Shown here: positions 6,354 through 9,929 of the stretch, one piece after another | How the letters are laid out: the number at the start of each line of letters is the position of its first letter | Position numbering within the stretch: the first letter of the stretch is position 1 | DNA from: Clostridium sp. | GTDB lineage: Bacteria; Bacillota; Clostridia; Lachnospirales; Lachnospiraceae | Length of the DNA: 9,929 nt | Assembly (NCBI GenBank): GCA_004554205.1 | Contig: SFNH01000067.1 | Coordinates: forward strand, 1-9,929 | Direction: 5' to 3' | The notes under the pieces: model-generated | Seen by the model: only the letters and a program-made list of their open reading frames with translations | What the model was told of the DNA's origin: nothing | Database searches by the model: none | Program-made: the position numbers and the translations under genes

Positions 6354-8003
6354 ATGAAAGGAAAAAAAGAACAGCATAAGAAAATGGCGGAGGCATTTCT
6401 GCGTTTTCTTAAGAAGCATAAAAACGATGAAATCCCAGCGCTTGTGCTTGTACTGACAGCCGTATTGATCTCATGTATAGCAGGCGTGTTCTCCTACGGC
6501 GTGCAGAGCGGCGCGGAAAGAATCACAACAGAAGCGGAGACACTTCCGGGCATCCGGGCCCTTTCTGAAACAGAGACGCCCCCCGCGGAGGAATCCTCCG
6601 AAACGCCCGTGGAAGAATCCACAGCACCGACGGAACCCTCCGAAACGTCCACGGAATCTTCCACAGCCGAGGAAGAAAGCTATCGCCCCACGCCGGGGGA
6701 GCTGAATCTGACATATTTCTTCCCGGAAGGCGTGGATCAGAGCGATGCGTCTAAAAGCCTGGCAGGAGAAGCGTTTAAAATTTTAATGACGAAGGATGTG
6801 GAGTGGCTTAACGGTATCTATGACCTTTCCGACATAGCTCCGGCAGAGATGGCCGCCCGGCTCGGAAAACCGATATCATGTGTCATGGGGCGCTATAATC
6901 CGAACAATGTGGGCCACGACAAGGATAATCCGGATACCTGGATCATCAATTCCTTTCAAACGATCCGAATGACGGCAACGGACGGTGACGGCAATCCGAT
7001 CACCCCGTATTCCAATGTTAAGGATATCATGTCCATGGCAAATCTTTACACCTATTTTAAGGGTGTGGAGGATCAGAAGATGTTTTTGGACTATTCTGAA
7101 AAACTTTGGAAACAGTCGCATTCCTATTCGCTTGACATCAGCGATGTCTACTATTGTCCGGGCTGTCTGACCGAGGACGAAGAGAAGAGGCAGTTAGAGG
7201 AATTGGAGGCTTCCGGGACAGCCGCAATGGCAACCCTGTCGGATGCGCGGGAGGCATCCGCGGCCAATGCTTCCTCCGGCTGCCCGGGTCATGTGGATCT
7301 CATCATCCACATGAAAATTGTCGGCTTAAAGGAACGCAAAAGCCTGTTCGATAACGATAAAACCGGCAATAGCCGAAAAAATTTCGATGAGAACGGCTGG
7401 CAGGGCTGGAACCGCTACACAAAAGCGTCCGCGCGACTTTTGGCGGAGCAGAACTGGTTTGAGAAGTACGGTCTGAGCGTCTCGTCGATTTCCTCCGTAA
7501 TCCCACTGTCTCCAGGTGAGATTGATACATATATGGCGCGGCTGCCCGCCGATCTGTCGGAAACGCGAAAAAATGTCGTGCGCTTTGCGCTGGAATCAGT
7601 CGGGAAGGTGCCTTACTACTGGGGAGGCAAGCCATCCGCGCCGAATTACGCAAAAAACAGCTTCGGAGCTATCACATCGCCGGACGACGACGGACGTGTA
7701 TTAAATGGGCTTGACTGCTCCGGCTGGATCAACTGGGTCTACTGGTCGGCAACCGGGAAGCGTCTTGCCTATGAGGGAACGGCAGGTCTTGCCGTGCTGG
7801 GGACGAGGATCAGCCGGGATCAGTTAAAGCCCGGGGATATCATTGTACGGACCGGGGTGGACTCACACGTTATCATGTTTCTTGAATGGACGGAGGATGG
7901 GCAGATCCGGTGCATCCATGAGAGCGGCGGAAGCGTCAACAATGTGAGCGTTTCCGTCCGAAGCGCAAACTGGCCGTATTACCGTAGGCTGGTATCGGAT
8001 TGA
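6354..8003 (+). CDS. Membrane-anchored NlpC/P60 family peptidase
   Basis: This is probably a cell-surface peptidoglycan peptidase of the NlpC/P60 (C40) type, cutting stem peptides. Counting from ATG 6354 (549 aa), a Lys-rich cytoplasmic start precedes a single membrane segment at about 28-50. A Ser/Thr/Glu/Pro-rich linker follows to about 120. A middle region of unknown function covers about 125-395 and contains CPGC at 268-271 and CPGH at 310-313. The NlpC/P60 domain covers about 400-545, with catalytic Cys455 in LDCSGW, His505 in DSHVIMF and a third polar residue His522 in CIHESGG. I prefer ATG 6354 because the hydrophobic anchor then sits near the N-terminus. The in-frame ATG 6282 falls in a leader hairpin and adds an unlikely peptide. 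The LCP gene follows by 13 nt, so they form an operon. The substrate bond is inferred only. Confidence 0.85.
   Translation: MKGKKEQHKKMAEAFLRFLKKHKNDEIPALVLVLTAVLISCIAGVFSYGVQSGAERITTEAETLPGIRALSETETPPAEESSETPVEESTAPTEPSETSTESSTAEEESYRPTPGELNLTYFFPEGVDQSDASKSLAGEAFKILMTKDVEWLNGIYDLSDIAPAEMAARLGKPISCVMGRYNPNNVGHDKDNPDTWIINSFQTIRMTATDGDGNPITPYSNVKDIMSMANLYTYFKGVEDQKMFLDYSEKLWKQSHSYSLDISDVYYCPGCLTEDEEKRQLEELEASGTAAMATLSDAREASAANASSGCPGHVDLIIHMKIVGLKERKSLFDNDKTGNSRKNFDENGWQGWNRYTKASARLLAEQNWFEKYGLSVSSISSVIPLSPGEIDTYMARLPADLSETRKNVVRFALESVGKVPYYWGGKPSAPNYAKNSFGAITSPDDDGRVLNGLDCSGWINWVYWSATGKRLAYEGTAGLAVLGTRISRDQLKPGDIIVRTGVDSHVIMFLEWTEDGQIRCIHESGGSVNNVSVSVRSANWPYYRRLVSD
6591..6674 (+). repeat. 42-bp imperfect tandem duplication in the linker of the NlpC/P60 gene
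   Basis: Positions 6591-6632 and 6633-6674 are two adjacent 42-nt copies, with 28 identities over the first 35 positions. They encode the 14-residue units ESSETPVEESTAPT and EPSETSTESSTAEE. The repeat lengthens the wall-spanning linker between the membrane anchor and the extracellular domains. Such repeats usually vary in number between strains. Confidence 0.7.
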
Positions 8004-8016
8004 AAGGAGAAAACGC

Positions 8017-9549
8017 ATGAACTACAATGATCAGGATATTTATGAGGACGAGCTTACCCGTATGCGGGACAGACACGCTCACAAAACCCGCAAAATGCCG
8101 GCGGAGAGCGCCATTGGGCAGAACGCGGGTGAGGCGGCGCAGGAGAGAAGCAGAACTGTGAGAAGCCGCCGCAGGCGGCGCGGCGGGGGATTGTGGCTTC
8201 TTGTGCTTGCCGCAGCGCTTTTTGCGGGCGCTTTTCTGTTTTTTAAGTCCCGCAGCGGTGAAAGATATTGGACGATCGCCGTATTCGGAGTGGATTCCAG
8301 AAACGGAAATCTCGGCAAGGGTGCATTATCTGATGTGGAGATGCTGGCGAGCATTGACAAAAAAACCGGAGAAATCCGACTGGTTTCCGTCTTCCGTGAC
8401 AGCTACTTAAAAATTGCCCCTGATGATTATGATAAAATCAATGAAGCCTATTTTAAAGGCGGCCATGAGCAGGCCGTAGAAGCCCTGAAAAGCAATTTGG
8501 ACCTTTCGATTGATGATTATGCCACCTTTAACTGGAAAGCCGTTGCAGACGCGATAAACGTGCTTGGCGGGGTGGATATCGAGATCACGGATAAGGAGTT
8601 TGCCTACATCAATTCCTTTATCACGGAGACCGTCAATTCCACCGGCGTTGGCTCCGTGCATCTTGAGAGAAGCGGGATGAACCACTTAGACGGCGTCCAG
8701 GCAGTGGCGTACGCGAGGCTGCGCCTGATGGACACAGATTTCAACCGCACCGAGCGGCAGCGCAGGGTTTTAGGGCAGGCGATGGAGAAGGCGAAGCAGG
8801 CGGATTTTTCCACCTTAAAAAACCTTGTCGGAGCCGTTTACCCGCAGATCTCGACGAGTATTGGGCTTGATGATCTGCTCGGGATCGCAAAAAATGCGCG
8901 AAAATACTATATCGGACAGACCTCAGGCTTCCCGTTTTCCCATCAGGAGATGAAGATCGGAAAGAAATCCTGTGTGATCCCTACGACGCTCGCGAGCAAT
9001 GTCACCGAGCTTCACAGCTTCTTATATGATGATGCACAGTACAGTCCGTCGGAAGGCGTGAAAGAGATCAGCGCGCACATCGCAAAGGTCAGCGGGCTTT
9101 CAGAGCCGGGGAAGAATACCGAGAGCGGGAAGAATGTGGGCGCTTCCGGGGGCAGCGGCGGCGACCAGGGCAAAAAACCATCCGCGCAGCCGGAAAAATC
9201 GCCGGAGACGGAGCCCGCCGAGCCGGAGAACGAGAGCACAGAAGAAAGTGAAAGTGTAGAGGAAAGTGCTTCGGAAAGCGCCAACGTCGAGGAAAGCACC
9301 ATAGCGCCGTTTGAAGAAACCGAGGAGGAAAACTCTTATACGAAACCATCCGGTAACGATGCGCAGGGAGACCCCGGCGCTTCCGATGCCGGAAAGGAAC
9401 CTGAAGTCGGCCCCGGTGTGAATCCGCCCGAACGTCCATCCGGTTTCCCCGGAAACACGGAGGAAGGTCCGAGAGAGACACACGGTTCACTGGAAGCGCC
9501 CGGTCAGAATATGGAAACAAAATCGGAAGAGCGGGGACCGGGCGTGTAG
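8017..9549 (+). CDS. LytR-CpsA-Psr (LCP) family glycopolymer transferase
   Basis: LCP proteins attach teichoic-acid-like or capsular glycopolymers from lipid carriers to peptidoglycan on the outer face of the membrane. The 510-residue product has a basic cytoplasmic stretch (RSRRRRRGGG, about 49-58), one membrane helix at about 59-76, and an LCP domain from about 84 to 270. Visible conserved residues are Asp93 and Arg95 in GVDSR, Asp106 in LSDVEML, Arg127-Asp128 in FRDSY, and Arg244/Arg247 in FNRTERQRRVL. About 150 residues from position 360 form a Gly, Pro, Ser and Glu-rich tail without recognisable domain or anchor. AAAGGAG at 8003-8009 fixes the ATG, 13 nt after the peptidase gene. Pairing with a wall hydrolase suggests joint work on the envelope. 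The glycopolymer is unknown. Confidence 0.92.
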   Translation: MNYNDQDIYEDELTRMRDRHAHKTRKMPAESAIGQNAGEAAQERSRTVRSRRRRRGGGLWLLVLAAALFAGAFLFFKSRSGERYWTIAVFGVDSRNGNLGKGALSDVEMLASIDKKTGEIRLVSVFRDSYLKIAPDDYDKINEAYFKGGHEQAVEALKSNLDLSIDDYATFNWKAVADAINVLGGVDIEITDKEFAYINSFITETVNSTGVGSVHLERSGMNHLDGVQAVAYARLRLMDTDFNRTERQRRVLGQAMEKAKQADFSTLKNLVGAVYPQISTSIGLDDLLGIAKNARKYYIGQTSGFPFSHQEMKIGKKSCVIPTTLASNVTELHSFLYDDAQYSPSEGVKEISAHIAKVSGLSEPGKNTESGKNVGASGGSGGDQGKKPSAQPEKSPETEPAEPENESTEESESVEESASESANVEESTIAPFEETEEENSYTKPSGNDAQGDPGASDAGKEPEVGPGVNPPERPSGFPGNTEEGPRETHGSLEAPGQNMETKSEERGPGV

Positions 9550-9572
9550 TCCGGTGGACTCCAGATAAGATA

Positions 9573-9599
9573 AGTAGACATAAAAATTTTATGTCTACT
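9573..9599. repeat. 27-bp near-perfect palindrome after the LCP gene
   Basis: Two 13-nt arms, AGTAGACATAAAA and TTTTATGTCTACT (9573-9585 with 9587-9599), are exact reverse complements around one central A. It begins 24 nt after the LCP stop. No T run follows, and the centre is AT-rich, so it is a poor classical terminator. It could equally be an operator or a recombinase core site (11-nt arms with a 5-nt centre), given the adjacent recombinase gene. Confidence 0.65.
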
Positions 9600-9610
9600 A
9601 ACCGTTCCTT

Positions 9611-9642
9611 AACTATTCGCGAAAGAATAGTTTAACGAATAG
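9611..9642 (+). other. Alternative hairpins in the recombinase leader
   Basis: AACTATTC (9611-9618) pairs with GAATAGTT (9625-9632) around a GCGAAA loop. CTATTCG (9613-9619) can instead pair with CGAATAG (9636-9642), which lies just before the AGGAGG ribosome-binding site (9645-9650). The two folds exclude each other, so the leader could switch access to the recombinase start. This is inferred from base pairing only. Confidence 0.4.
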
Positions 9643-9657
9643 ATAGGAGGCTTTTTC

Positions 9658-9882
9658 ATGGCAAACATACCTTACTACGCACAAAAAGATATTGAGAATA
9701 TCAAAAAGCTACGTCAGATGATGAAGGAACTTCCTCCTTTCTGTGTGGAATTCTTCCGCGGGATCGAGCCTCGTACCTCCTCGCGGACTCGGATTGCCTA
9801 CGCTTATGATCTGTCAGTATTTTTTGATTTCCTGAAAAAGGAAAACCCGTTTTTCTTTTCATTTCCGAACGAAAGTACCTAA
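9658..9882 (+). pseudogene. Tyrosine recombinase (XerC/D-like integrase), N-terminal part only
   Basis: The 74-codon frame begins MANIPYYAQKDIENIKKLRQMMKELPPFCVEF and continues FRGIEPRTSSRTRIAYAYDLSVFFDFLKKENP. This is the SAM-like core-binding N-terminus seen in Lachnospiraceae-type tyrosine recombinases, which normally run to 300 residues or more. A strong AGGAGG 7 nt upstream shows that the start is real. After Pro64 the frame reads FFFSFPNEST and stops with TAA at 9880. The whole catalytic domain (Arg, His-x-x-Arg, Tyr) is absent, and neither other forward frame to the window end looks like its continuation. Either an element or intron interrupts the gene here, or it is a decayed remnant. 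The rest may lie beyond the window. Confidence 0.75.
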
Positions 9883-9903
9883 GATGCGTAGCGTCAAAGG
9901 TAC
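9875..9903 (+). other. Two-tier hairpin at the point where the recombinase is interrupted
   Basis: Outer stem GTACCT / AGGTAC (9875-9880 with 9898-9903) and inner stem GATGC / GCGTC (9883-9887 with 9891-9895, one G-T wobble) are separated by symmetrical AA/AA and capped by GTA. This regular architecture suggests a folded RNA or the structured end of a mobile element. It overlaps the premature stop codon. Its class cannot be decided from the 26 nt that remain in the window. Confidence 0.5.
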
Positions 9904-9929
9904 GAATAAGTGAGCAGAATACAAAAAGA

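Noticed and set aside
9089..9520. Overlapping minus-strand open frames opposite the LCP tail
   Set aside because: They arise from the low-complexity Ser/Glu/Pro codons on the other strand and give Arg/Phe/Ser-rich peptides with no domain.
9824..9828. TTGAT as an IStron insertion target inside the recombinase
   Set aside because: The sequence right after it (FLKKENP) still reads as the recombinase, so no element is inserted at this site.
1..9929. CRISPR array, tRNA or rRNA genes
   Set aside because: No regularly spaced direct repeats and no tRNA or rRNA signatures were seen on either strand.

Overview
This window looks like a chromosomal segment from a Gram-positive anaerobe of class Clostridia, most likely a Lachnospiraceae member. 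The gene order rplU-prp-rpmA-obgE-yhbY-nadD-yqeK-rsfS is typical of Firmicutes. L27 carries the Firmicutes-type N-terminal extension that the Prp protease removes. The codon use is moderately GC-rich, and the NlpC/P60, LCP and tyrosine recombinase proteins resemble Lachnospiraceae families. The genus cannot be fixed from the sequence alone.

Layout: (1) Positions 1-4160, plus strand, hold a tightly packed housekeeping cluster. It contains the 3' end of rplU (L21), prp (L27-processing protease), rpmA (L27), a strong intrinsic terminator, obgE (ribosome-assembly GTPase), yhbY (CRS1-YhbY RNA-binding protein), nadD (NAD synthesis), yqeK (HD-domain Ap4A hydrolase) and rsfS (ribosome silencing factor). 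Gaps are 0-60 nt and nadD/yqeK overlap. The theme is making, maturing and silencing the large ribosomal subunit, with NAD and Ap4A metabolism attached. (2) Positions 4158-4318 are a dense run of inverted repeats between the convergent rsfS and glmS genes. (3) Positions 4319-6145, minus strand, hold a full-length glmS (glucosamine-6-phosphate synthase), which supplies amino sugar for peptidoglycan. No glmS ribozyme is visible upstream. (4) Positions 6146-6353 are a divergent intergenic region with an extended -10 promoter and a leader that can fold into a hairpin or pseudoknot. (5) Positions 6354-9549, plus strand, hold a two-gene cell-envelope unit. It encodes a membrane-anchored NlpC/P60 peptidase with an unusual CPGC...CPGH pair, then a LytR-CpsA-Psr (LCP) protein with a 150-residue Ser/Glu/Pro-rich tail. 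(6) From about 9550 to the end lie two palindromic elements and the N-terminal part of a tyrosine recombinase. The recombinase reading frame stops after 74 codons, where family-like sequence gives way to unrelated sequence containing a well-formed two-tier hairpin.

Most of the window is ordinary core genome. The places most worth following up are the interrupted recombinase with its terminal hairpin, the almost perfect palindrome upstream of it, the structured leader of the NlpC/P60 gene, and the palindrome array between rsfS and glmS.
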